DNA from: a virus
IMG/VR virus record: IMGVR_UViG_3300028384_000991
Span: 92,564 to 156,563 of that record
Strand: one strand, 5' to 3'
Length of the DNA stretch: 64,000 nucleotides
Position numbers and translations under genes: made by a program. The notes under the pieces are model-generated. The model was not told the origin of the DNA. It ran no database searches and saw nothing but the letters and a program-made list of their open reading frames with translations. Positions 16,008 to 23,640 of the stretch are shown piece by piece (position 1 is the stretch's first letter; every line of letters starts with the position of its first letter).

Positions 16008-16576
16008 TATGCCTCACCAAGTATTGTTGCTAAGTTATCAAACATCTTTTTAGCATAAGGTTGTGCAGACTTAGTAACGCCTTTACTAAATGCTTCAAAG
16101 TTATTATCCATAACTGCTTGACGCATTTTACTTGCACTCATTCCCGTTGCATCATCTGCATCTGGATTACGTGATAATCTTTCAAACTTAATTTCTTCAA
16201 AGTTAAAAAATCCGTGTGCAGACTTTTGACCGTTGTATTTTTCTAATAGTTTACCTAACTTATCTTCACCTTCAAAGAAAGTTACTTTGGAATAACCTCT
16301 TGCATACAAATCACTTGCGGCAAACATAATATTTTTTGCAAGTTCGATCTTTACATCTGGGAAACTTTTTCTTGCCCAATCTAATTTTTCATTTGGATTT
16401 AGTGGATCTGTTGGAAGTTTTGCGGCTCTGTCTGTTAAGAAAAGAATTGCGTCACCTGGACCTTGTTTAAGTGCTTCAACAAGTAAGCCGTGTCCTGTTG
16501 TAGCCGGATTAAGTCTTCCTAAAGCAAAACTAACTTCTTTGCCCGACTGTTCAACAAACAATTCTCTTAACTGCAT
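16007..16576 (-). CDS. Nucleotidyltransferase (cytidylyltransferase-like)
   Basis: This 189-residue enzyme has the HxGH-type signature altered to ALGRLNPATTGHGLLV (about residues 18-33) and SASKMRQAV near residue 147, the position of the ISSTxxR element. Both are features of the NMNAT/CTP-transferase superfamily. It begins MQLRELFVEQ, matching the N-terminal signature of neighbours, so it may be packaged in the capsid. The substrate (NMN, phosphopantetheine or other) cannot be told. Confidence 0.7.
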   Translation of the reverse strand: MQLRELFVEQSGKEVSFALGRLNPATTGHGLLVEALKQGPGDAILFLTDRAAKLPTDPLNPNEKLDWARKSFPDVKIELAKNIMFAASDLYARGYSKVTFFEGEDKLGKLLEKYNGQKSAHGFFNFEEIKFERLSRNPDADDATGMSASKMRQAVMDNNFEAFSKGVTKSAQPYAKKMFDNLATILGEA

Positions 16577-16905
16577 TAGTACTCGCCTTCTTTAAATGCT
16601 TCTACTTCCTCTTCGTAAATCATTTCTGCAAGTGATTTACGTTCATCCATTGTGATTAATTTGTTTGGATCTTGTGCGATATCATATTTTTTTACATAAT
16701 GATCAACACCTTTGTTAATCATAGGTAAAATAAATTCAATTGGCTTATCAGAGTCACCTTTGTTGTAACACTCTTGACATTTAGCCATTGTTGGATAATA
16801 TAATTGTCTATAAAATGTAGCATCATCTCTCATATGACAAAGCAAATCACTTGGAACATCATATGAAGGATTATCTTCTCTATCTAAAATATCATCAAAT
16901 TTCAT
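16576..16905 (-). CDS. Conserved hypothetical protein
   Basis: This 109-residue helical protein starts MKFDDILDRED. It has a CQEC pair in the middle and a long acidic helix at the end. It shares the short N-terminal signature of the cluster loosely. No function is recognised. Confidence 0.55.
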   Translation of the reverse strand: MKFDDILDREDNPSYDVPSDLLCHMRDDATFYRQLYYPTMAKCQECYNKGDSDKPIEFILPMINKGVDHYVKKYDIAQDPNKLITMDERKSLAEMIYEEEVEAFKEGEY

Positions 16906-16906
16906 A

Positions 16907-17551
16907 TTACCACTTCCTGCAAGACCAATATCTTGCCTTATGTCTCGGACCTGGATTGTCGCAGTTGTGTCTTGCTCTAAATGAGCGTCTACGTGCAGGA
17001 TTAGACTTTTTAATCTTCATATTAGGATCACCAAAATTAACCTTAACTACGTTGCCTTTTGGATTCTTAACATATACTTTAAACTTCTTAACATCGCCTT
17101 GCATAGGCTTACCAAGTTTGACTTTACGTCCTTGATATTCTGCTTCGTCTACTATATCGTCCTCGTTAAACCATAGTTCGCCGTATGCATTATAAAAGTC
17201 GTCACCGTCATATGTTTCTTCATCAATGTCAGCAAGTTCTTTGATTCTTGCTAATTCATCTGATTCGCCATATGGATCTTCTGCTACAGTGCCACAATTC
17301 ACGCACTTATCACCATAATGCATTCCACTTTCTTCACCTTGGTCCAACAACAAATTATCTAATGCGCCTTCGCCTGTTTCACCATCTGCTACTAAATCTT
17401 GATTGTCTGCTTCCCAGTCGTCAATGTATTCTTGTTTTTCTTGGGGAGTCATTTTAAATTCATTTTCACCGCCACACTTTTTGCAGTTCCAAGTGTATCC
17501 ATAATCGTCATCTGTATCTTCAGCGAGATAATCTCTAAATTTTTTAGTCAT
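16907..17551 (-). CDS. Zinc-ribbon protein with basic C-terminal domain
   Basis: This 214-residue protein has two CxxC pairs (CKKCG near residue 23 and CVNCG near 84) forming a likely zinc ribbon, an acidic middle, and a C-terminal basic block (KVKLGKPMQGDVKKF then NPARRRSFRARHNC) ending in CRKW. The N-terminus MTKKFRDYLAED resembles the signature of neighbouring virion proteins. A late box lies 33 bases upstream. A nucleic-acid-binding structural role is plausible. Confidence 0.6.
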   Translation of the reverse strand: MTKKFRDYLAEDTDDDYGYTWNCKKCGGENEFKMTPQEKQEYIDDWEADNQDLVADGETGEGALDNLLLDQGEESGMHYGDKCVNCGTVAEDPYGESDELARIKELADIDEETYDGDDFYNAYGELWFNEDDIVDEAEYQGRKVKLGKPMQGDVKKFKVYVKNPKGNVVKVNFGDPNMKIKKSNPARRRSFRARHNCDNPGPRHKARYWSCRKW

Positions 17552-17562
17552 ATGATCGCACC

Positions 17563-17584
17563 CTTTATAATACGTATTATAAAG
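17563..17584. repeat. 22-bp perfect palindrome in an intergenic leader
   Basis: The arm CTTTATAATAC is followed immediately by its reverse complement, giving a perfect palindrome. It sits between the late box (17585-17592) and the ATG at 17551, that is, in the predicted mRNA leader. It may be an operator for a dimeric regulator or form an RNA hairpin. It is not a GC-rich terminator. Confidence 0.7.
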
Positions 17585-17592
17585 TATTTATC
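17585..17592 (-). promoter_or_regulatory. Late promoter box GATAAATA
   Basis: A T4-type late box lies 33 bases upstream of the zinc-ribbon gene start, adjacent to the palindrome. Confidence 0.65.
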
Positions 17593-17601
17593 ACAGTTTG
17601 T

Positions 17602-17871
17602 CTATACAGAGATTTCGATATCGAACTTAGAAAACCCTAAATCAAACAGTCTATTTGCTATTCTTTCAGCAACAGCATTAGATTCTGCTTCATCTAACTG
17701 CTTGTGGGTATCAATAGTAAGCACTGTTTCGCCTTTATCGGACTCATATACTTCATATAGTGCTTCTGATTCTGTTAGTGCTTCGTCTGTGCAGTTTAAC
17801 ACTTGTTCAGCAACAATAGCATCAACATCTTCTTGTTTGCCTTGCCATACAATATTAATAAAATTACTCAT
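17602..17871 (-). CDS. Conserved hypothetical protein
   Basis: This 89-residue acidic alpha/beta protein has an AGGAG site before its ATG. No motif is recognised. It lies between a beta-rich putative virion protein and the late box for the zinc-ribbon gene. Confidence 0.55.
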   Translation of the reverse strand: MSNFINIVWQGKQEDVDAIVAEQVLNCTDEALTESEALYEVYESDKGETVLTIDTHKQLDEAESNAVAERIANRLFDLGFSKFDIEISV

Positions 17872-17879
17872 AATAACTC

Positions 17880-18221
17880 CTAATGGTTTAACAAGATGCT
17901 GTTAATAGTACCATCTGTGTAAACTACTTTTGCTCTAACCCATACAAAGTTACCAGTGAAATTAGCATATTTGCTGTCAGTTTCTTGTGCGGCTGTGTAT
18001 GAATGCACTTCAAACCAGTCATCAGCATTAGGTGTAGTAGCAAGTGACGCTTCTATACTAATTGTTCCTGTTAATCCGGAATAACTGTATTGTACAGTAT
18101 GAACACCGTCTGCTCTGCTGTAATATCCGTCACCCTTGTACTTGTCTCCGGTAATAGTTTCAACTGAACTATCGCCTGGATGAGTATTTGCTGATAAAAT
18201 TATTTCACTGTTACTTGGCAT
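17880..18221 (-). CDS. Putative beta-sandwich virion protein
   Basis: This 113-residue protein consists mostly of predicted beta strands (TVQYSYSGLTGTISIEASL, NFVWVRAKVVYTDGTINSI) and looks like a small virion decoration or baseplate component. No enzyme motif is seen. A late box GATAAATA ends exactly five bases before the ATG and no Shine-Dalgarno is present, so its mRNA may be leaderless. Confidence 0.55.
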   Translation of the reverse strand: MPSNSEIILSANTHPGDSSVETITGDKYKGDGYYSRADGVHTVQYSYSGLTGTISIEASLATTPNADDWFEVHSYTAAQETDSKYANFTGNFVWVRAKVVYTDGTINSILLNH

Positions 18222-18226
18222 ACAAC

Positions 18227-18234
18227 TATTTATC
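18227..18234 (-). promoter_or_regulatory. Late promoter box abutting a start codon
   Basis: GATAAATA, then five bases, then ATG. By the T4 spacing this places the transcription start on or next to the A of the start codon. No ribosome-binding site is visible between the upstream stop and the ATG. Confidence 0.65.
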
Positions 18235-18239
18235 TAAAT

Positions 18240-20492
18240 CTACGCTGTAACAGTTTCTGCTTGTTTGGTTGCAATAAGTTTGATCTTATTATCTTCAGTA
18301 GCAATATGTAAATGACCGCCGTTTTTAAGTTCACCAAACAACAATATCTTACTTAGATCACGTTTGATTTCTTTGTCAATTGTACGCTGTAAAGGTCTTG
18401 CACCCATCTTTTTGTCAAAGCCAACATCTACAAGATAGTCAATAGTTTCATCTGTAATATCAACTGTAACATTCTTTTCCGTAAGCATATCACGTAACTC
18501 TACAAGGAACTTACCAACAATCTTAATCATTGTGTTCTTTTCAAGTTTGCCAAATGCAATTACACCGTCAAGTCTATTACGGAATTCTGGTGCAAAGAAT
18601 TTTTTAAGTTCAGTATCTTCATACTCTACTTCAAGATCTTCATTGAAGCCGATGGCGTTTTTCTCTGCTTGTTCTGCACCTAAGTTTGTTGTTAGGATTA
18701 GTACAGCATTCTTCGCATCGGCTTCTTTCCCGTTGCTTCCGGTAACTTTTCCGTTATCCATTAATTGTAAAAGGATCTGCGATACGTCTGGATGTGCTTT
18801 TTCAACCTCATCAAGTAGTAATACACAGTTCGGATGCTCTTGCAATTTTGTAATCAATAAGCCTGCATTGTCCTCAAAGCCTACATAGCCTGGAGGTGAA
18901 CCGATAAGTTTAGCAACTGAATGCTTCTCTTGATATTCACTCATATCAAAACGCACAAGTTCTACACTTAGTTCATTTGCTAACTGTTTTGCTGTTTCTG
19001 TTTTACCAACGCCTGTTGGACCCATAAACACAAAACTACCTACAGGTTTGTTATCAGGCTTTAATCCTGCTTGTGCAACAAGAATTTTCTCTACAATTTC
19101 GTCAATTGCTTTATCTTGTCCATACACTTGCTTCTTAAGGTTGTCTTCAAGGTGTGCAAGGTTACTTGATTCTTTTTGTGATACCTGTTCTGGTGGAAGT
19201 TTAATTGCTTTTGCAAGTTCAAATTCAATTTCTTCTTTGCCTACAACTTTGTCACCTTCAACTGTTTTTAGATTAAATCTTGAACAAGCAAGATCAATTA
19301 AGTCGATCGCTTTATCAGGTAGTTTTTTATCAGCCATATACTTAACACTGAGTTTAATAGCAGTATCAATACCTTCTTCTGTAATCGTTGTAGTATGATA
19401 ATCTTCGTAGTATTTTTTAATACCTTGTAGAATAGACTTTGTCGTTGCTTTATCTGGTTCGCTTACACTAATACGTTGGAAACGTCTCATTAACGCACGA
19501 TCTTTTTCAAAGTACTTGCGATATTCTTCCCAAGTAGTTGAAGCAACAACTTTGATATCACCTTTACCAAGAGCAGGCTTTAGCATATTAGCAAGATCAT
19601 TTGCTCCACCACTGCCTCCTGCGGCACCTGCACCGTTCATCATATGTGCTTCGTCGATGAATACAATAGTTTTGCCTTGCTTTTTAATAGCATTCATTAC
19701 AAGTTTAAAACGTTCTTCAAAGTCACCTCTGTACTTTGATCCTGCCAACATTGCACTAATGTCAAGATTGTAAACTTTATATTCCTGTAAGAATTCAGGG
19801 ACTGCTTTATTAACAATATTATATGCAAGTCCTTCTGCAATAGCAGTTTTACCTACACCAGGATCGCCAACAAGCAATACATTGTTCTTTGCTCTACGTC
19901 CTAAAGAAAGTGCAATACTTTCAAGTTCTTCTGTGCGACCAATTACTGGATCAATTTTACTTTTTTCTACTTCTTTGTTTAGATCTTTTGAAAATTCACG
20001 TAGTGCTTTCTGTTCTACAGTACGCATTTCTTCATCTTCGTAAACTGCTTCTAACTCGTTGTTTAGATAATCAGCAAACTGTTCTTTTGTTAATCCGGAC
20101 TTTTGAATATGATAATATGACCAAGACTTTTTCTCATTCATAATACTTAAAAACACATCTGTGATTTCAATATGGTGTCTACCACTAAACAGTACTTGTG
20201 TAAATGCTCTATTTAAAACACGTTCAACTGTTGCAGTCTTTTTAGGTTTAAATTTCTTAGTGTTCTCTGCAGGAAGTGTAATATCTTCTAAATCTTTTTT
20301 AAGATAGTTTTCGATATTCTTTTTGATAAACTCTGGATCAGCACCAGCACCTTCAACAATTTTAGAAAACTTTTCACTGCACAGCATAGCAAATAGTAAA
20401 TGCTCAAGGGTCACGTACTCGTGATTCAGTTTCTTTGCATCACTTACTGACTTGTCAAATACTGCTTGTAAATCGTCGCTTGGTTCAACCAT
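18240..20492 (-). CDS. clpA: ClpA-like AAA+ unfoldase
   Basis: This 750-residue protein is the length of bacterial ClpA. It has an N-terminal Clp repeat domain (MVEPSDDLQAVF, HEYVTLEHLLFAML). Module one has LLVGDPGVGKTA near residue 203 and IVFIDEAHM. Module two has FMGPTGVGKTETAK near residue 490 and VLLLDEVEKAH. A NAIGFNE segment at about residues 611-617 lies where ClpA carries its IGL ClpP-binding loop, so it probably docks on a ClpP peptidase. No ClpP gene is in the window, implying use of host ClpP. It overlaps the deformylase gene by eight bases and forms an operon with it and DnaJ. Confidence 0.9.
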   Translation of the reverse strand: MVEPSDDLQAVFDKSVSDAKKLNHEYVTLEHLLFAMLCSEKFSKIVEGAGADPEFIKKNIENYLKKDLEDITLPAENTKKFKPKKTATVERVLNRAFTQVLFSGRHHIEITDVFLSIMNEKKSWSYYHIQKSGLTKEQFADYLNNELEAVYEDEEMRTVEQKALREFSKDLNKEVEKSKIDPVIGRTEELESIALSLGRRAKNNVLLVGDPGVGKTAIAEGLAYNIVNKAVPEFLQEYKVYNLDISAMLAGSKYRGDFEERFKLVMNAIKKQGKTIVFIDEAHMMNGAGAAGGSGGANDLANMLKPALGKGDIKVVASTTWEEYRKYFEKDRALMRRFQRISVSEPDKATTKSILQGIKKYYEDYHTTTITEEGIDTAIKLSVKYMADKKLPDKAIDLIDLACSRFNLKTVEGDKVVGKEEIEFELAKAIKLPPEQVSQKESSNLAHLEDNLKKQVYGQDKAIDEIVEKILVAQAGLKPDNKPVGSFVFMGPTGVGKTETAKQLANELSVELVRFDMSEYQEKHSVAKLIGSPPGYVGFEDNAGLLITKLQEHPNCVLLLDEVEKAHPDVSQILLQLMDNGKVTGSNGKEADAKNAVLILTTNLGAEQAEKNAIGFNEDLEVEYEDTELKKFFAPEFRNRLDGVIAFGKLEKNTMIKIVGKFLVELRDMLTEKNVTVDITDETIDYLVDVGFDKKMGARPLQRTIDKEIKRDLSKILLFGELKNGGHLHIATEDNKIKLIATKQAETVTA

Positions 20493-21012
20493 ATGTAATC
20501 ATTCCTTTAATTTTTTTAAAATACTTTTGTTGTTTTTTCTTAGCCATATCTAATTTCATTTTACTTACACGATCAATATAATTGATTCCGTACAAGTGAT
20601 CAAATTCGTGTTGGAATATTCTTGCATTCCATCCTTTAAACTCTATTTTACACTCTTTTCCGCTACTGTCAAGAAACTTTGCTACCAAAGCCTCTGCACG
20701 TTTTACCTTAAAGAACAATCCTGGAAAACTTAAACAACCTTCTTCGCCTAAGACTGTTTGTTCTGATACTGCTTCTATTCTTGGATTGATAACAGCAAAT
20801 GATTGTCCGTCTTTATAACCTTCCAAATCCTTTGGTTCCATTACAAAGATTTGTGCATCTAAGTCAACCTGATTGGCACTAAGACCTACACCATGTTCTT
20901 TGTTCATGATTTCGATCATTTGTTTTTCAATGTCTTTTGCGTCTAACTTATTAAAGTCAAATTCTTGCACTTGCTTTAATAAAGATGGATGCGGATGATA
21001 AACTAATTTCAT
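20485..21012 (-). CDS. def: Peptide deformylase
   Basis: This 175-residue enzyme removes the N-formyl group from new proteins. All three metal-site motifs are present: GVGLSANQV near residue 41, EGCLSFP near 90, and QHEFDHLYG near 132. They supply the Cys, two His and catalytic Glu. Phage deformylases often lack the bacterial C-terminal extension; this one has a basic helix (KMKLDMAKKKQQ). It lies between the DnaJ and ClpA genes and overlaps both. Confidence 0.9.
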   Translation of the reverse strand: MKLVYHPHPSLLKQVQEFDFNKLDAKDIEKQMIEIMNKEHGVGLSANQVDLDAQIFVMEPKDLEGYKDGQSFAVINPRIEAVSEQTVLGEEGCLSFPGLFFKVKRAEALVAKFLDSSGKECKIEFKGWNARIFQHEFDHLYGINYIDRVSKMKLDMAKKKQQKYFKKIKGMITYG

Positions 21013-21854
21013 TCCTTAATCTTTCTTATTAAATCGTATTGTTCTTCGGTTAAATTTTTTGGAATAACGCCGTTTACTTTTAGGTAAACATTTCCGGAAG
21101 CGCCTGAGTTGTAGTCTGGTAAGCCTTGACCGTGTATGCTTAGAACTGTGCCTGGTTGTGTGCCTCTTGGTACATTAATACTTATAGTCTTACCTGACGG
21201 TAAAGTAAGATTTGTGGTAGTACCAAGTATCATTTCAAAAATATCTATTTTGGTAACAGCGTGTAAATTAACTCCGTCTACATCAAAGTCTGGATGCCTT
21301 AGTATTCTTACTTTTACATTTAGGTTTCCTCTTGGAACTCCTGGTATACTATCGTCACCTAAGCCGCCATAACGTATTGTATCTCCGTGTTTTGCTCCTT
21401 TTGGTATATCAATATTAACAGTTTGTTCTTGACCACTGTTTGTTCTAAAAGTAGCAATAACACCTTTGCCTGTATACACTTCACCTACTGTAATATCACA
21501 AGCAATAGTAATGTCTCTGTTCTGTTGTGGACGTCTTTGCTGTTGAAAGCCTCGACCAAAAAATGTACCAAACAAATCATTCATGTCACCGTTGAATTCA
21601 AATCCTCCAGGACCAAAACCGCCAAAGCCTTGTTGCTGATAGCCTGCTTGTTGTGGATCAGCAGTGCCATATTGATCGTACATTGCTTTCTTTTGTGGAT
21701 CTGTTAGTGTTTGATATGCTTCATTAAGTTGGGTAAACTTCTTATGGTCACCACCCTTGTCAGGATGATGCTTTGCCGCCAATTTGCGGAATGCAGTCTT
21801 AATATCTTTTTCGGAAGCGTTACGAGAAACGCCTAACAAATCGTAATAATCCAT
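21009..21854 (-). CDS. dnaJ: DnaJ/CbpA-type co-chaperone
   Basis: This 281-residue J-protein starts with a complete J domain (DYYDLLGVSRNASEKDIK, HPD at about residues 31-33), then a Gly/Phe region and two C-terminal beta domains. The four CxxCxGxG zinc repeats are missing, so it is type II (CbpA-like). It should stimulate host DnaK. It begins an operon with deformylase and ClpA. Its ATG is six bases after the -10 box, without a Shine-Dalgarno. Confidence 0.9.
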   Translation of the reverse strand: MDYYDLLGVSRNASEKDIKTAFRKLAAKHHPDKGGDHKKFTQLNEAYQTLTDPQKKAMYDQYGTADPQQAGYQQQGFGGFGPGGFEFNGDMNDLFGTFFGRGFQQQRRPQQNRDITIACDITVGEVYTGKGVIATFRTNSGQEQTVNIDIPKGAKHGDTIRYGGLGDDSIPGVPRGNLNVKVRILRHPDFDVDGVNLHAVTKIDIFEMILGTTTNLTLPSGKTISINVPRGTQPGTVLSIHGQGLPDYNSGASGNVYLKVNGVIPKNLTEEQYDLIRKIKE

Positions 21855-21860
21855 AGCAGT

Positions 21861-21889
21861 ATTATATACTTATGTTAGGCGTTTGTCAA
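21861..21889 (-). promoter_or_regulatory. Consensus early promoter giving a leaderless dnaJ mRNA
   Basis: TTGACA (21889-21884), a 17-base spacer and TATAAT (21866-21861), then six bases to the ATG at 21854. This is a perfect sigma70 consensus whose expected +1 is the A of the start codon. Confidence 0.8.
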
Positions 21890-21892
21890 TGA

Positions 21893-22189
21893 TTATTTGT
21901 CTGACTTCTTAGATGTACCTGTGTACAAACCAAACCATGCCGCACCAGCACCAACTACAATACTAACCAAACCTGATTGTTCCATTGTAGGATTTGGAAG
22001 AGCCATATACCAAATTACTACTTTATAAAGTAAAAAGATATATGTTGAAATAAAAATTCTTGGAAAAATTCTCCAACTGTCTACTGCTTTAGCCAAATGG
22101 ATTAACCACTGATATTTGTTTTGTGAACTGTCAGTAGTTGAAGTATCAACTTCTAAATCAATTTGAACTGTCTTCTTTACGTCTGCCAT
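21893..22189 (-). CDS. Membrane protein, holin candidate
   Basis: This 98-residue protein has two hydrophobic helices (residues about 43-62 and 72-92), a charged N-terminus and a KKSDK tail. It overlaps the preceding membrane gene by one base at the end of the lysis cassette. Size and topology suit a class II holin, but there is no diagnostic motif. Confidence 0.5.
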   Translation of the reverse strand: MADVKKTVQIDLEVDTSTTDSSQNKYQWLIHLAKAVDSWRIFPRIFISTYIFLLYKVVIWYMALPNPTMEQSGLVSIVVGAGAAWFGLYTGTSKKSDK

Positions 22190-22470
22190 TATTTTTTACC
22201 CTCTAATTTCTTAATTCGAGATTCTAACTCGTCTATCTTTTGGGTTACATGAGGATATTTTGTACGCCAAGCATTTGGATCATTTTGAAACCAAGTCCAG
22301 CCCCAACGTATTGCAAGATATTCAAGAAAAGCATCAAACTTTCTTACTGCCCACATTGCTATTTTTGTATCTTTAAACCAAAACAAAAATGCGGCACCAA
22401 ATAAAGCACCGGCAATACCTGTGTAAATCCACAGTCTATCAGTTGCCATTCTTTCAATCATTTCCCACAT
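22189..22470 (-). CDS. Membrane protein with C-terminal coiled coil
   Basis: This 93-residue protein has one N-terminal membrane helix (LWIYTGIAGALFGAAFLFWF), a middle aromatic segment and a short coiled coil (KIDELESRIKKLEGKK). It is adjacent to spanin and holin-like genes, so a lysis role (holin partner or anchor) is possible. A late box AATAAATA and a GAGAGGGAAG site lie upstream. Confidence 0.5.
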   Translation of the reverse strand: MWEMIERMATDRLWIYTGIAGALFGAAFLFWFKDTKIAMWAVRKFDAFLEYLAIRWGWTWFQNDPNAWRTKYPHVTQKIDELESRIKKLEGKK

Positions 22471-22495
22471 ATAAACTTCCCTCTCTTTATATGTG

Positions 22496-22503
22496 TATTT
22501 ATT
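22496..22503 (-). promoter_or_regulatory. Late promoter box AATAAATA
   Basis: One mismatch from TATAAATA, 25 bases upstream of the ATG at 22470, partly over the stop region of the lipoprotein gene. Confidence 0.45.
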
Positions 22504-22684
22504 AAAAAGAACAGGCTACTTCGCCTTTGGTAACTACATTATCGCGTTCTATTTTAAGGTCTTTGGGGAGATTTTTGACTTCTACTGAAGGTTTAACAGA
22601 ACAATTTTTAGTTGCAGGTGTACAACTACTTATTGTCAGTGTTAGTAGTATCAGTATCGCCTTCGTAGTATTCTTTATAAGCAT
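22502..22684 (-). CDS. Small lipoprotein, possible outer-membrane spanin
   Basis: This 60-residue protein has a basic N-terminus, a hydrophobic signal and a lipobox ISSC near residue 20, then a short secreted part. It overlaps the preceding lipoprotein gene by 59 bases in another frame, the way Rz1-type outer spanins often overlap their partner. The ATG at 22684 is preceded by AAAGGTG. An o-spanin role is inferred from size, lipobox and place in the cassette. Confidence 0.6.
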   Translation of the reverse strand: MLIKNTTKAILILLTLTISSCTPATKNCSVKPSVEVKNLPKDLKIERDNVVTKGEVACSF

Positions 22685-23006
22685 CAATCACCTTTTGTTG
22701 CTTGATCATATAAGCACGTATTTGGGCGAAATTCTTTGATAGTAGTTCGTAGTCTTCGTCGCTTAAACCAAACAACACAGGATCTTTGCCTTGCTCTTTC
22801 ATTTTAGCAAAAACTTCTTCTGCATTTTCACTGTTAATAATTACCCATTTAATTTTTTCCATCTTAGCCGCTTCAGTCTGTGGTAAATTTAAGGGTGCTC
22901 TTTCTACTTCTGTTTTAAAGATATCAAGTTTGCTCACAGTTGAACAACCTGATAAAACTACTGCTAACAGTGATACTAAAAAAATATTTTTAATTGTATG
23001 GTACAT
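22626..23006 (-). CDS. Lipoprotein in the lysis cassette
   Basis: This 126-residue protein has a signal peptide and lipobox LSGC near residue 21, followed by an alpha-helical acidic domain ending in an Asp/Thr-rich tail. It overlaps the coiled-coil membrane gene by 17 bases and the next lipoprotein by 59. It may be the outer-membrane spanin, or an envelope lipoprotein of other function. Confidence 0.6.
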   Translation of the reverse strand: MYHTIKNIFLVSLLAVVLSGCSTVSKLDIFKTEVERAPLNLPQTEAAKMEKIKWVIINSENAEEVFAKMKEQGKDPVLFGLSDEDYELLSKNFAQIRAYMIKQQKVIDAYKEYYEGDTDTTNTDNK

Positions 23007-23478
23007 AATTCGGATTCGCTATACTTGGACATTCAGAATTGATTTCTGATTTCTTAGTAGCGTTCTTTTCCTTTTCTGTTAATGGCGCACCCATAGCAAT
23101 TTCTGCACAACGCATTGCTTTATTAGATGCATTATTAATAACACGTTCTACTGCACGATCTTTTTCAATAGCAAGTTTGCCGATATCTCTAACTTCGCCT
23201 TTGCCATTGATTTTGTTAAAACGTTCGTCAAGTGCCGCAAATTCTTTACGTAGTGTTTTGTTTGTTTCTTCGAGTTCTTTGTTTAGTTCAAGAATAGCAG
23301 TAAAGTCTTTTCGCTGTTGTTCAATAACTGCTTGTTGCTCTGATACGCTGTCTAACAGTTTTGCATTGTTTGCTTCACTAACAGCAAGGTCGCTTTTAAG
23401 TGTTTTCACATACATGAAACCACCGCCGGCACCTGCCATCATAATTAACACCATTGCTATTTTGATTGATCCAAACAT
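22990..23478 (-). CDS. Inner-membrane coiled-coil protein, i-spanin (Rz-like) candidate
   Basis: This 162-residue protein has an N-terminal membrane helix (IAMVLIMMAGAGGGFMYV) and a long periplasmic coiled coil (about residues 28-85), then a loop with two cysteines. This is the architecture of Rz-type inner spanins. It lies just after the lysozyme gene region and before two lipoproteins, giving a complete two-component spanin set in principle. Confidence 0.65.
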   Translation of the reverse strand: MFGSIKIAMVLIMMAGAGGGFMYVKTLKSDLAVSEANNAKLLDSVSEQQAVIEQQRKDFTAILELNKELEETNKTLRKEFAALDERFNKINGKGEVRDIGKLAIEKDRAVERVINNASNKAMRCAEIAMGAPLTEKEKNATKKSEINSECPSIANPNYVPYN

Positions 23479-23640
23479 TTATCTTCCTTGTTTGCAGACT
23501 TCAATGGTTACAGTCTTGCCATCTCCGTCTTGCATATCTTTGAAAAGAGGTCCTTCGTGATATTCGTGTCCGCAGTTTTTACAACTTACTCTGCCATTGC
23601 TATGGCGCTGTCTTTCACTGCATTTACTCTGTTTGTCCAT
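23479..23640 (-). CDS. 53-residue Cys-rich protein overlapping lysozyme
   Basis: This frame begins MDKQSKCSERQRHSNG inside the lysozyme 3' end and continues through the gap to a stop directly before the coiled-coil gene ATG. It contains CKNCGHEY and a later Cys, suggesting a one-site zinc binder. It fills an otherwise empty 107-base gap. The Shine-Dalgarno is weak (GGAACAGG), so expression is uncertain. Confidence 0.5.
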   Translation of the reverse strand: MDKQSKCSERQRHSNGRVSCKNCGHEYHEGPLFKDMQDGDGKTVTIEVCKQGR

